From positions 29,767-44,959 of the forward strand of contig DFYS01000092.1 of the NCBI GenBank assembly GCA_002383405.1: a stretch of DNA of 15,193 nucleotides. The letters are read 5' to 3'. The notes beneath the pieces were generated by a model. That model saw only the letters and a list, made by a program, of their open reading frames with translations. It was not told the origin of the DNA and ran no database searches. This DNA is from Moorella sp. UBA4076 (GTDB lineage Bacteria > Bacillota > DSM-521 > Neomoorellales > Neomoorellaceae). Shown here piece after piece: positions 1-7,682 of this stretch. The translations under genes were made by a program, and so were the position numbers. How positions within the stretch are numbered: the stretch's first letter is position 1; each line of letters opens with the position of its first letter.

Positions 1-50
1 CTTTATGTTTTTTCGGCCCCCGGCGTCTGGACTCTACTTCCGCAAACTGG

Positions 51-1433
51 TTAATCATCCCATCGCACGGGAGCTACGGCAGAGAAAGCGGCCAGTTGTG
101 TACCTAGTTCTTGCTTGATTTTTTCCATACCTGCACGGGTACGGGCTTCACACCGGAGCACCAGAGCCGGCTGGGTATTGGATGCCCGCACCAGGCCCCA
201 CCCGGCGGGAAAAATAATCCGCGCCCCATCGACGGTGATCACCGGATAACGCTTGGCAAACCTTGCTTTAATTGCTTCTACAACCTGAAACTTCGCCTGA
301 TCGGGACAGGGTACCCGAGTTTCCGGGGTGGCGTAGTAACGGGGAATGCCGGCAAGAAGTGCTGACAGGCTCTGGGAGGTGTGGGAAAGGATGCGCAGCA
401 GGCGAGCGCAGGCGTAAAGGGCATCGTCATAGCCAAAGTATTCATCCGCAAAAAAAAGATGGCCGGACATTTCCCCGCTAAAGACAGCACCGGTCGCCTG
501 CATGCGTTTTTTAATCAATGAATGCCCGGTCCGGTAAAAGACAGGCCGCCCACCCAGGCGGGTAACTTCGTCTATCAGTGCCTGCGAGCATTTCACTTCC
601 ACGATGACCTCGGCGCCCGGATGCCGGGGCAATATTTCCCGCCAGAAAAGGATCATTAAGAGGTCGGCCCAGATGATCCGGCCATTGGCATCGACTACAC
701 CCAGGCGGTCGGCGTCACCATCAAAGGCGATACCCAGATCGGCCTTGGAGTTACGTACAACTTGAATCAGATCTTGCAAATTTCCGGGTATGACGGGGTC
801 GGGGAAATGATGGGGGAAAGTGCCATCGGCATCGCAATACAGGGGTATAACGCGGCAACCCAGGCTGGTGAGTAAAGACGGCGCGCAAAAGGAGGCGGCG
901 CCGTTACCCGCATCCACCACCACCTGCAGTTGCCGGGGGCCCAGCTTGATCTTTTCCCTGATCATCGCCAGATAAGCGGGAACGGGGTCGCGTTTCTCCA
1001 TGGTTCCGGGGCCATGGAGAAACGCTTCGCTGGTGATCAGACGGTAAAGTTCCTGCAGCTCAGCGCCGCAGAGGTTCCCTGAATGAAAAACAATTTTAAA
1101 CCCGTTCTCATCCGGAGGGTTATGGCTGCCGGTGACCATAACCCCCCCATCAGCAGCGTAAAGGATGCCGGCGTAATAAAAAATGGGGGTAACAACCAGC
1201 CCGATATCCAGAACCCTGGCGCCTGTAGCGAGCAGGCCGTTAATCAGGGAAGTTGCCAGGGCATCCGAAGAAAGGCGGTTGTCTCGTCCGACGATTACCG
1301 TCCGGCCCCCTCTTTGCCGCAAGTAGGTACCAAAGGCTTTACCGATTAAAGACGCTGTTGGCGGATTGATTTGTTCCTCTACCCGGCCACGCACATCATA
1401 TTCCCGAAAAATACAGGAGTCCACCCCGGCCAT
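51..1433 (-). CDS. manB: Phosphomannomutase/phosphoglucomutase (alpha-D-phosphohexomutase family)
   Basis: This cytosolic enzyme interconverts hexose 6-phosphate and hexose 1-phosphate; here it most likely supplies mannose 1-phosphate to the divergent guanylyltransferase. All four family signatures are present in the 460-residue protein: the phosphoserine loop TGSHNP at residues 101-106 (Ser103), the metal-binding loop DGDADR at 238-243, the sugar-specificity loop GEMSGH at 320-325 and the C-terminal phosphate-binding RASNTQP at 416-422. Length is normal for the family (about 450-460). The ATG is preceded on its strand by GGAGGGG about seven bases upstream, which supports this start. It faces away from manC across a 174-base region, so the two may be co-regulated. 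Mannose versus glucose preference cannot be read from sequence alone; bifunctional PMM/PGM activity is common in the family. Confidence 0.93.
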   Translation of the reverse strand: MAGVDSCIFREYDVRGRVEEQINPPTASLIGKAFGTYLRQRGGRTVIVGRDNRLSSDALATSLINGLLATGARVLDIGLVVTPIFYYAGILYAADGGVMVTGSHNPPDENGFKIVFHSGNLCGAELQELYRLITSEAFLHGPGTMEKRDPVPAYLAMIREKIKLGPRQLQVVVDAGNGAASFCAPSLLTSLGCRVIPLYCDADGTFPHHFPDPVIPGNLQDLIQVVRNSKADLGIAFDGDADRLGVVDANGRIIWADLLMILFWREILPRHPGAEVIVEVKCSQALIDEVTRLGGRPVFYRTGHSLIKKRMQATGAVFSGEMSGHLFFADEYFGYDDALYACARLLRILSHTSQSLSALLAGIPRYYATPETRVPCPDQAKFQVVEAIKARFAKRYPVITVDGARIIFPAGWGLVRASNTQPALVLRCEARTRAGMEKIKQELGTQLAAFSAVAPVRWDD

Positions 1434-1520
1434 TTTCTTCCCCTCCGGTATAAATTATTCCTGTCAGGTCATAGCTGATAGTTCCTATTTTAGTAATATG
1501 TGGATGAGCTCGGCAGGGTG

Positions 1521-1541
1521 ACAATGCCTGATTGTAACAAT
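1521..1541. promoter_or_regulatory. Candidate operator between divergent manB and manC
   Basis: Three five-base half-sites lie in a row: ACAAT (1521-1525), ATTGT (1531-1535) and ACAAT (1537-1541). The last two form a perfect odd palindrome around a central A, and the first two form an inverted repeat with a five-base spacer. The site lies in the 174-base region between two divergent starts, 67 bases upstream of the manC ATG. This is a plausible repressor or activator site. I do not recognise the regulator, and the short half-sites could arise by chance. Confidence 0.3.
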
Positions 1542-1607
1542 TTAGTCAGTCAAGGAATAACATGTAAAACAAGGTAACCAGCGGAGCAAATGGGGAGAGA
1601 TGTTTAG

Positions 1608-3068
1608 ATGTCCACTTTTGCCCTGATTTTGGCCGGAGGTAGGGGTAATCGCTTTTGGCCCCGGAGCTCACCGGCGCTGCCCAAACAGTTTTTACGCCTC
1701 CTGGGGAAGGAAAGCCTTTTGCAAGCTACTTACCAGCGGGCGCGGGGCATGTGGGCTGACAGGGATATTTATGTCGTTGCCACTGCCGCCTATGAAAATC
1801 TGGTACGCTGGCAATTACCTGCTTTACCCAGGGAAAATCTTTTCCTGGAACCGGCGGGGCGGGATACTGCTGCCGCCGTCGGTTACGCCTTCATCCACCT
1901 GGGAGAAGCTCGTGCCAATGATGTCGCCGTTGTGTTCCCGGCCGACCACTACGTTGCGGCTGGTGCAAGCTGGGCCCAAACTATTACCGTTGCCTGTCAC
2001 CTGGCCGCTGCTGGCCATCCGGTCCTGGTTGGTATTGAGCCTGCCAGGCCGGAAACCTCGTTTGGCTATATTTTACTGGGGGAACCGGTAGCCTCGTTAG
2101 CAGTACCCGCTTACCAGGTAGCTCGCTTCATTGAAAAGCCAGATGCCGCCAGGGCCAGCCAGCTCTTACGCCAGGGGCATTGCCTGTGGAATAGCGGCAT
2201 GTTTATCTGGCGCGTCAATGCCGCCCTGGCCCTCCTGGAGCGCTGCCTGCCCGCGACTATGGCAGCCGTGACCAGAACCGTGCAATGGCAGCGCCAGGAG
2301 GGAAACCGGAACGACAGGAGTTCCCTCGGGGAGGAAATAAAAAAATGCTATGCGACCATCCCGGCTATATCCCTCGACTATGGGGTTATAGAAAAGGCCG
2401 CCGGCGTTATAGTCGTTCGCGGTGATTTTCCCTGGGATGACCTGGGCGGCTGGCCGGCCCTGGAGCGGCTTAATCCCCGGGATGCCCTGGGAAACGTTAT
2501 TTGCGGCAACGCTTTGCTTCAAGATACGGAGGGCTGCCTGGTTGATTGTGCTGCCGGCCCGGCAGTAATTATTGGTGTTAAGGATACGATAATTGCCAGC
2601 CATGAGGGACGTCTGCTGGTATGCACCAGGGATAAACTGGCCCAACTCAAAGGTTTGCTGAACTCACCCGCATTTGTTGCCATCCAGCAAAGAGCAGCCG
2701 GCGATCAGCAGGCAACCCTGCCTGAAGAGGCGGCCATTGTCCTTAAACCGTGGGGTCGGGAGATCTGGTGGGCAGTAACCGAGGCCTATGCCGCTAAAAT
2801 ATTGGAAGTCAAAGCCGGGCAGGCTACCAGCCTGCACCTGCACCAGCAAAAACAGGAAACCTTTTACGGCCAGTCCGGCCAGGGCTATCTCATCCTCAAT
2901 GACGTAAGGAAAAGAATAGAACCAGGGGTAGTAGTGACGATCCCCCCGCAGGCTCGCCACCGCCTTTTTGCCCTTACCGACCTGCGGATCATCGAAGTAT
3001 CAACGCCCCATCTCGATGATGTCACCCGGCTGGAAGACGATTACGGCCGCCAGGAGGTTGTAAATTAA
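1608..3068 (+). CDS. manC: Mannose-1-phosphate guanylyltransferase with C-terminal cupin (ManC/RfbM type)
   Basis: It makes GDP-mannose from mannose 1-phosphate and GTP. The N-terminal nucleotidyltransferase domain (about residues 1-350) opens with the signature LAGGRGNRFWP and a KQ pair at 26-27, followed by FPADHY (110-115), FIEKP (174-178), NSGMFIW (195-201) and DYGVIEKA (257-264). The C-terminal cupin (about 377-470) contains a textbook motif: G404, HLH at 410-412, E417 and G424. A second cupin histidine is at 451. In bifunctional relatives this domain is a type II mannose-6-phosphate isomerase, so the protein may also convert fructose 6-phosphate; that activity is inferred. The 486-residue length suits the family. 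GGGGAGAG ends about eight bases before the ATG. Its stop overlaps the next start as TAATG, which indicates translational coupling. Confidence 0.93.
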   Translation: MSTFALILAGGRGNRFWPRSSPALPKQFLRLLGKESLLQATYQRARGMWADRDIYVVATAAYENLVRWQLPALPRENLFLEPAGRDTAAAVGYAFIHLGEARANDVAVVFPADHYVAAGASWAQTITVACHLAAAGHPVLVGIEPARPETSFGYILLGEPVASLAVPAYQVARFIEKPDAARASQLLRQGHCLWNSGMFIWRVNAALALLERCLPATMAAVTRTVQWQRQEGNRNDRSSLGEEIKKCYATIPAISLDYGVIEKAAGVIVVRGDFPWDDLGGWPALERLNPRDALGNVICGNALLQDTEGCLVDCAAGPAVIIGVKDTIIASHEGRLLVCTRDKLAQLKGLLNSPAFVAIQQRAAGDQQATLPEEAAIVLKPWGREIWWAVTEAYAAKILEVKAGQATSLHLHQQKQETFYGQSGQGYLILNDVRKRIEPGVVVTIPPQARHRLFALTDLRIIEVSTPHLDDVTRLEDDYGRQEVVN

Positions 3069-4030
3069 TGAAGGTATTAATTACGGGTATTACCGGTTTC
3101 GCCGGCAGCCACCTGGCCGAGTATGCTCTGGCCAGGCCGGATGTCAAGGTGTTTGGCACGGTGCGAACGCGCAGCCGCCTTGATCACATCCGCCATCTTT
3201 TACCGCGGCTAGAGTTGCGGGAATGTGACCTGCGGGACCCCTTTGCGGTACACAAGGTCATGGCCGAAGTTAAGCCTGATTACATTTTTCACCTGGCAGC
3301 CCAGAGTTTTGTTCCTGCTTCCTGGGTGGCACCGGAAGAAACCCTTTCGTCCAATATCCTCTCCCAGTTAAATATTTTTGAGGCTATCCGGCAGCTGCAA
3401 CTGGAAGCAAAAATCCAGATTGCCTGCTCTTCGGAAGAATACGGTTTAGTGCATCCCGACGAGTTACCCATTAACGAAGAGAACCCCTTAAGGCCCTTAA
3501 GTCCTTATGGCGTCAGCAAAGTTGCCCAGGATTTGCTGGCCTACCAGTACCATGCTTCTTACGGCCTCTTTGCGGTCCGTACCCGCGCCTTTAACCATAC
3601 CGGGCCGCGCCGGGGCGAAGTCTTTGTTACCTCCAGTTTTTGCAGGCAGGTGGCCGAAATCGAAGCGGGCCAACGCCCTCCGGTTTTGCGCTGCGGTAAC
3701 CTGAAGGCCCGCCGGGATTTCACCGATGTGCGGGATATGGTACGGGCTTACTGGCTGGCCCTGGAAAAAGGGGAGCCGGGAGAGGTTTACGTGGTAGCTT
3801 CCGGTCAAGCTTATACCATCCGGGAAGTCCTGGAAATGATCCTGGCCGAAGCTAAGAGCAACATTAAAGTTGAAGTCGACCCGGAGCGGTTACGTCCCTC
3901 CGATGTCCCGGTCTTGCTTGGCGATGCCACTAAATTTACAACCCGTACGGGATGGGCGCCAGAAATTCCCTTTGCCAAAACCCTGGCTGACCTGTTGCAA
4001 TACTGGCGGGATGCTATCAAGGGAGGGTAA
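3068..4030 (+). CDS. rmd: GDP-4-keto-6-deoxy-D-mannose reductase-like extended SDR (Rmd/GMD family)
   Basis: This is an NAD(P)-dependent short-chain dehydrogenase acting on a GDP-sugar. It shows the Rossmann motif GITGFAG (7-13), HLAAQS (75-80), the catalytic region SSEEYG (121-126) and YGVSK (147-151). NHTGP (176-180), RDFTDVRD (216-223) and the C-terminal RLRPSDVP segment followed by TGW resemble, from memory, the Rmd reductases that make GDP-D-rhamnose. However, NHTGP continues into RRGEVFV, which resembles the NHxSPRRGExFV motif of GDP-mannose 4,6-dehydratases. So it could be a dehydratase, a reductase or both. At 320 residues it is closer to Rmd than to the longer Gmd. It is coupled to manC by a one-base overlap, so GDP-mannose is the expected upstream metabolite. 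No separate gmd is visible in the window. Confidence 0.8.
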   Translation: MKVLITGITGFAGSHLAEYALARPDVKVFGTVRTRSRLDHIRHLLPRLELRECDLRDPFAVHKVMAEVKPDYIFHLAAQSFVPASWVAPEETLSSNILSQLNIFEAIRQLQLEAKIQIACSSEEYGLVHPDELPINEENPLRPLSPYGVSKVAQDLLAYQYHASYGLFAVRTRAFNHTGPRRGEVFVTSSFCRQVAEIEAGQRPPVLRCGNLKARRDFTDVRDMVRAYWLALEKGEPGEVYVVASGQAYTIREVLEMILAEAKSNIKVEVDPERLRPSDVPVLLGDATKFTTRTGWAPEIPFAKTLADLLQYWRDAIKGG

Positions 4031-4035
4031 AGAGA

Positions 4036-4542
4036 ATGGCGGTCCGGGGTAAGAATCTCGTCTTTAATGGCTACTTTGACATTGAGGCCGCCGATACGGA
4101 ATTTCCCATGGGCTGGGTCCAGGCAAATGGTGACGCGGGGACCACCTTAGCCTGGAGTGCCGCTGATGCCGTTGTAGGCAACCATAGCGTTAAGGTAAGC
4201 AATACAACTTATCTCGAAAGTTTCACCGGCATCGTGCAAGAGCAACGTTATAGTATCGAAACTCAGCCTGGTGCCGTCTGGGAGCTGGCGGCCTGGATGC
4301 GCACGGAGAGGGCGGGAGTGCCCTTAAGATTAATAGCCGTCTTTATGACGGACAACTGGCTATACCATAGCGAAAGTCACCTGAAATTCACTTCCACGAC
4401 GGTGATGCAGCGTTACAGCGGCCTGGTTTTTGCTCCCCAGGGAGCAGCGTGGTTAAAAATTGCCTGTGGCGTGCACGATACCTCGGAAACGCAGCCCTCC
4501 ACCCTCTGGATTTCCTGGGTTACCCTGCGAAAGATCAGTTAG
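4036..4542 (+). CDS. Small beta-sandwich, carbohydrate-binding-module-like protein of unknown function
   Basis: I do not recognise a named family. The 168-residue protein opens with NLVFNGYFD and a GW pair near residue 27, continues through alternating hydrophobic strands rich in aromatic residues, and ends in a short strand (WVTLRKIS). This is the style of CBM4/9-like or discoidin-like sugar-binding jelly rolls, where an N-terminal 'N-xx-F-x-G-x-F' stretch is common. There is no signal peptide, membrane segment or cysteine-rich region, so it is predicted to be cytosolic or exported by another route. GGGAGGG, overlapping the end of the previous gene, lies about eight bases before the ATG. Only five bases separate it from the Rmd-like gene, so it belongs to the same transcript. 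A role in binding the growing glycan is inference only. Confidence 0.6.
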   Translation: MAVRGKNLVFNGYFDIEAADTEFPMGWVQANGDAGTTLAWSAADAVVGNHSVKVSNTTYLESFTGIVQEQRYSIETQPGAVWELAAWMRTERAGVPLRLIAVFMTDNWLYHSESHLKFTSTTVMQRYSGLVFAPQGAAWLKIACGVHDTSETQPSTLWISWVTLRKIS

Positions 4543-4548
4543 CGAGCA

Positions 4549-4599
4549 GGGAAGGGCTGGCTTCAATGGCAAATTGAGGAGCTTGATCCGGCCCTTTCC
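4549..4599 (+). other. Intergenic imperfect hairpin upstream of the GT2 gene
   Basis: GGGAAGGGCTGG (4549-4560) can pair with CCGGCCCTTTCC (4588-4599) over 12 positions with two G-T wobbles. The 27-base loop holds a smaller stem, CTTCAAT against ATTGAGG. No T-run follows the right arm, so it does not look like an intrinsic terminator. It ends just before the purine-rich ribosome binding site of the next gene (AGAAGGGGG, 4601-4609). It could affect mRNA stability or translation, or be chance structure. Confidence 0.35.
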
Positions 4600-4620
4600 T
4601 AGAAGGGGGTAAACGCCGCA

Positions 4621-5388
4621 ATGACAGTCAAGGTTTCGGCCAGCTATATGGTTAAAAATGAAGCCGAGTATTTACCCTTCTCCCTTAAATCTATTCATGA
4701 TGTTGTAGATGAAATCATTATCGTTGATAACGGTTCCACCGATGACACGGTCAAAATAGCCCGGAGTTTTCCCAAGGTTAAACTTTATTATTCCGATGCC
4801 AGGGATTTCTCTGCTTTACGCAACCTGACCATTGATTACGCCAGCGGCGAGTGGATTCTGGTCATGTGCGCCGATGAGGTATTTTATAGCGATATCAATG
4901 AAGTTCTGCCCGGGCTGGTGCAGGATCCGGCGGTAGATGCTTACAACTGCTGGTATTATCACTTGATGCGCAGCTATTATTACATGCAGAACAAGGATGA
5001 CCACGATCCCCTTTACCAGCGCATTTTTCTCTTTCGTAAAACGCCGGCAACCCGCTATGTTAGGCCGGTGCACCAGTACCTGACCGGCATTGGCCCCAAT
5101 ATTAAGGATTCTAATTTGCATTATGTCCATTATGGTTACGTTAAAGACCCGCGCCTGATTCTGGGAAGATGGCAGTTATATGCCTTTTTAGAAGGCACAC
5201 CTGGTATCTTTGACCATTTAGATCCCGAACACCTGCTGGATGACCGTCCCCTTTATCCCTTTACCAGGGACCATCCCGCGGTTATTAGAGACTATATTGA
5301 AGCTCAGGCCAGGGAAATGGTCCGGCAGGGTTATAAACTTTTTAAGAAGCCTCCTGTTGTAAGGGACCCCGAGGAGGAGACCCCGTGA
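4621..5388 (+). CDS. Family 2 glycosyltransferase (GT-A fold)
   Basis: This is a cytosolic GT2 enzyme that transfers a sugar from a nucleotide donor. The features of the family appear in order: a start strand followed by KNEAEYL (12-18), the nucleotide-binding VDNGSTDDT (35-43), ALRN (65-68) and the metal-site region WILVMCADE (78-86). The usual DxD is reduced here to CADE, with Asp85 and Glu86 retained. The C-terminal part has several Tyr/His-rich stretches such as HYVHYGYV (near 164-171). The 255-residue length suits the short GT2 proteins related to SunS or LPS heptosyl/glucosyl transferases. AAGGGGG lies about 11 bases before the ATG. The stop overlaps the next start (GTGA), so it is coupled to the tandem glycosyltransferase. 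Donor and acceptor cannot be assigned. Confidence 0.88.
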   Translation: MTVKVSASYMVKNEAEYLPFSLKSIHDVVDEIIIVDNGSTDDTVKIARSFPKVKLYYSDARDFSALRNLTIDYASGEWILVMCADEVFYSDINEVLPGLVQDPAVDAYNCWYYHLMRSYYYMQNKDDHDPLYQRIFLFRKTPATRYVRPVHQYLTGIGPNIKDSNLHYVHYGYVKDPRLILGRWQLYAFLEGTPGIFDHLDPEHLLDDRPLYPFTRDHPAVIRDYIEAQAREMVRQGYKLFKKPPVVRDPEEETP

Positions 5389-7682
5389 AAGTTGCCATCA
5401 GAGGACCGGTAGAAGATGTAACCGGTTATGCCACAGTGACCAGGGAAATAGCCCTGGCTTTGCATCGCCTGGGAGTAGAAGTAGCTTTAAGGCCGGTCCC
5501 CTGGGGAGTAACAAAAGCCGAATTGCCGGCCGAAAATCAACACCTGCTTACCAGGTTAACAGCCAGGCGCGAGCAAGGTCACTGCCTGCTGAATATAGGC
5601 ATTCCCCCTTTGTTCGATCGGGGTCATGGCCGCCCGGCAATCGGCCTGACGATGCTGGAGGTTGACGGTATCCCCCCTGCCTGGGCCCATTCTTGCAACC
5701 AGATGGATGAAATCTGGGTACCTTCCCGCTTTAATGCGGCAACTTTCCGGCAGAGCGGGGTAGATACCGGTAAGATCAGGGTTATGCCTTTAGGCGTAGA
5801 TACCAATTTGTTTACTCCCGCTGGGCCCAAGCTGGTGCTTCCAGAGTCAGGTCCATTTGATTTTACGTTTCTTTCTGTATTTGAGTGGGTCCCCCGCAAG
5901 GGTTATGACATCCTCCTGGCAGCTTATTTACAGGAGTTTACCCGGGCTGATAACGTATGTCTGGTGCTTAAAAGCCATTCCAACAGCCCCGACTACGATC
6001 CTGACGGTGTGGCGATCAAAAGGGTAATTCAAGACATGATTAAACAGTACTGCGGAGAAAGCCCCCGGACGCCGGCAATCATCCTGCTGCCGCAGGTTTT
6101 GCCGGCCAGCCAGATGCCTGCCCTTTACCGGGCGGCCGATTGTTTCGTCCTGCCCACCCGGGGAGAAGGTTGGAACCTGCCGGCCCTGGAAGCCCTGGCC
6201 TGTGGTGTGCCGGTAATTACCACGGCCTGGTCAGCCCATCTGGACTGGCTTAACCAGGAGAATGCATTTTTGATTAATGTCGAAGCATTAGAAGCAGTCC
6301 CCTCTTACCGGGTTCCCAATGATGCCGTCTACCGGGGCTGCCGCTGGGCCCGTCCCAGCATCGCGCACCTGCGTCAACTGATGCGGTGGGTCTATGAGCA
6401 CCGCGCTGCCGCCCGCGAAAGGGCTTTAAAAGCCAGCCCTGCCATCAGATTAAACTTGAGCTGGGATGCCAGCGCCCAACGGATCTATTCCCGCCTGCAG
6501 GAATTCACATCGCCCCAGAGTTATCCGGTTAGCATAGCTGCTACAACCGGTCCAGATGGGTTGCGAGGGGCGAAGGAGGCTGGAGCCACTGCCAGGCAGA
6601 AAGTAAAAATAGTGGTTCAGGAAGAAAGCTGTCCCCAGGTGGCTATGGTTATCCCCAGCTGGGGCAGCCGTTGTGGCCTGGCCGAGTATACTAAAGCCCT
6701 TTGCCTGGCGTTGCAAGGTTTAGATTGTCAGGTAAAAATTCTTGGTGGCCCCCTGGCTAAACTGCGCCCGGCAGAATGGCAGGGGATACCCATCGTTCAT
6801 TGGCAATATGAATATAGCCTCTACAACAACGAAGAAGTGGAAGCATTATACCGCCTGATAAAGGCCCGGGGGAGTTACCCTTTGCTTACCCTCCATTCCT
6901 TTACCGAGGACGCCCGGACCCATAACTTGCTCTTACAACGACTGTTCCCGAAAATTATTGTCCACGCCGAGCATACCCGAGAGCTTTTACGTCACCAGAA
7001 CTGGCAAAAAGACGTGCAAGTGATCCCCATGGGGGTACCTGCCATTTCCCTGGAGGGCCGGGAAGAGATCAAAAAAGAACTTGGCTGCGGTACTGGTCCG
7101 GCTATAGGTTTTTGCGGTTTTATGCACTGGTATAAGGGTATTCTCTCCCTGGCCCTGGCCGTAAAAAAAATACGTACCATCTATCCTGGCGCTCGCTGTT
7201 ATCTTTTTTCCAGCGTGTCGGAAAACGTAAGTTCGGGTGAATTTTTGCGTCACTTCTGGCAGCAGGTGGAGGTCCTGGGATTAAAGGAAGTAGTGGTCCT
7301 CAAACCGGGTTTTCTTCCGGAAGCAAAGCTGGTCCGTTACCTCAATGCCATGGATATCAATGTCCTGCCCTATACTGAATGCGGCTACAACAGCACTTCA
7401 GCGGCTGTTCGCCTGCTCATGGCCGCCCGCCGGCCGGTTATTACTACGGATATACCTTTTTTTGCCGACCTGACCGATCAGGTGGTTAAGATAGCGGAAG
7501 CAACACCGGAGGCCATTTTTGATGCCCTGACCTGGCTCCTGGGCGAACCACTGTTGCAAAAAGAGCTGATCGCCCGGCTGGACCAGTATGCCCGGGAAAA
7601 CACCTGGGAAGCCAGCGCCCGCAAGCACCGGCAGTTGTACCTGGAGTTACAGCAAGAGCGCCGGCGCAACGGGGTCAGGTGA
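5385..7682 (+). CDS. Tandem-domain GT4-type glycosyltransferase (two GT-B modules)
   Basis: This 765-residue protein carries two GT-B glycosyltransferase units. The first (about 1-375) has MPLGVDTNLF (134-143), a phosphate/nucleotide region around VFEWVPRKGYD (165-175) and a full GT4 EX7E motif at Glu261 and Glu269 (GEGWNLPALEAL). A linker with polar and small residues (about 375-415) leads to the second unit (about 416-755). That unit starts IPSWGSRCGLAEYTKAL, a typical glycine-rich acceptor loop, and has IPMGV (547-551) and GFCGFMHWYKG (575-585). In its EX7E position, Glu665 is followed eight residues later by Ala673, so the second glutamate is missing. The start is GTG at 5385, preceded by GAGGAGGAG; it overlaps the upstream stop, and its own stop overlaps the next start. 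No membrane segment is seen. It may add two sugars in succession, or the second domain may be structural. Confidence 0.88.
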   Translation: MKVAIRGPVEDVTGYATVTREIALALHRLGVEVALRPVPWGVTKAELPAENQHLLTRLTARREQGHCLLNIGIPPLFDRGHGRPAIGLTMLEVDGIPPAWAHSCNQMDEIWVPSRFNAATFRQSGVDTGKIRVMPLGVDTNLFTPAGPKLVLPESGPFDFTFLSVFEWVPRKGYDILLAAYLQEFTRADNVCLVLKSHSNSPDYDPDGVAIKRVIQDMIKQYCGESPRTPAIILLPQVLPASQMPALYRAADCFVLPTRGEGWNLPALEALACGVPVITTAWSAHLDWLNQENAFLINVEALEAVPSYRVPNDAVYRGCRWARPSIAHLRQLMRWVYEHRAAARERALKASPAIRLNLSWDASAQRIYSRLQEFTSPQSYPVSIAATTGPDGLRGAKEAGATARQKVKIVVQEESCPQVAMVIPSWGSRCGLAEYTKALCLALQGLDCQVKILGGPLAKLRPAEWQGIPIVHWQYEYSLYNNEEVEALYRLIKARGSYPLLTLHSFTEDARTHNLLLQRLFPKIIVHAEHTRELLRHQNWQKDVQVIPMGVPAISLEGREEIKKELGCGTGPAIGFCGFMHWYKGILSLALAVKKIRTIYPGARCYLFSSVSENVSSGEFLRHFWQQVEVLGLKEVVVLKPGFLPEAKLVRYLNAMDINVLPYTECGYNSTSAAVRLLMAARRPVITTDIPFFADLTDQVVKIAEATPEAIFDALTWLLGEPLLQKELIARLDQYARENTWEASARKHRQLYLELQQERRRNGVR

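Noticed and set aside
1..50. GC-rich segment followed by A-run past the manB stop as a terminator
   Set aside because: The GC stretch does not form a stem longer than about four base pairs.
1532..1563. TTGTAA followed by AATAAC/TAACAT as a sigma-A promoter for manC
   Set aside because: Neither -10 candidate fits both the consensus and the 16-18 base spacing, so I do not call a promoter.
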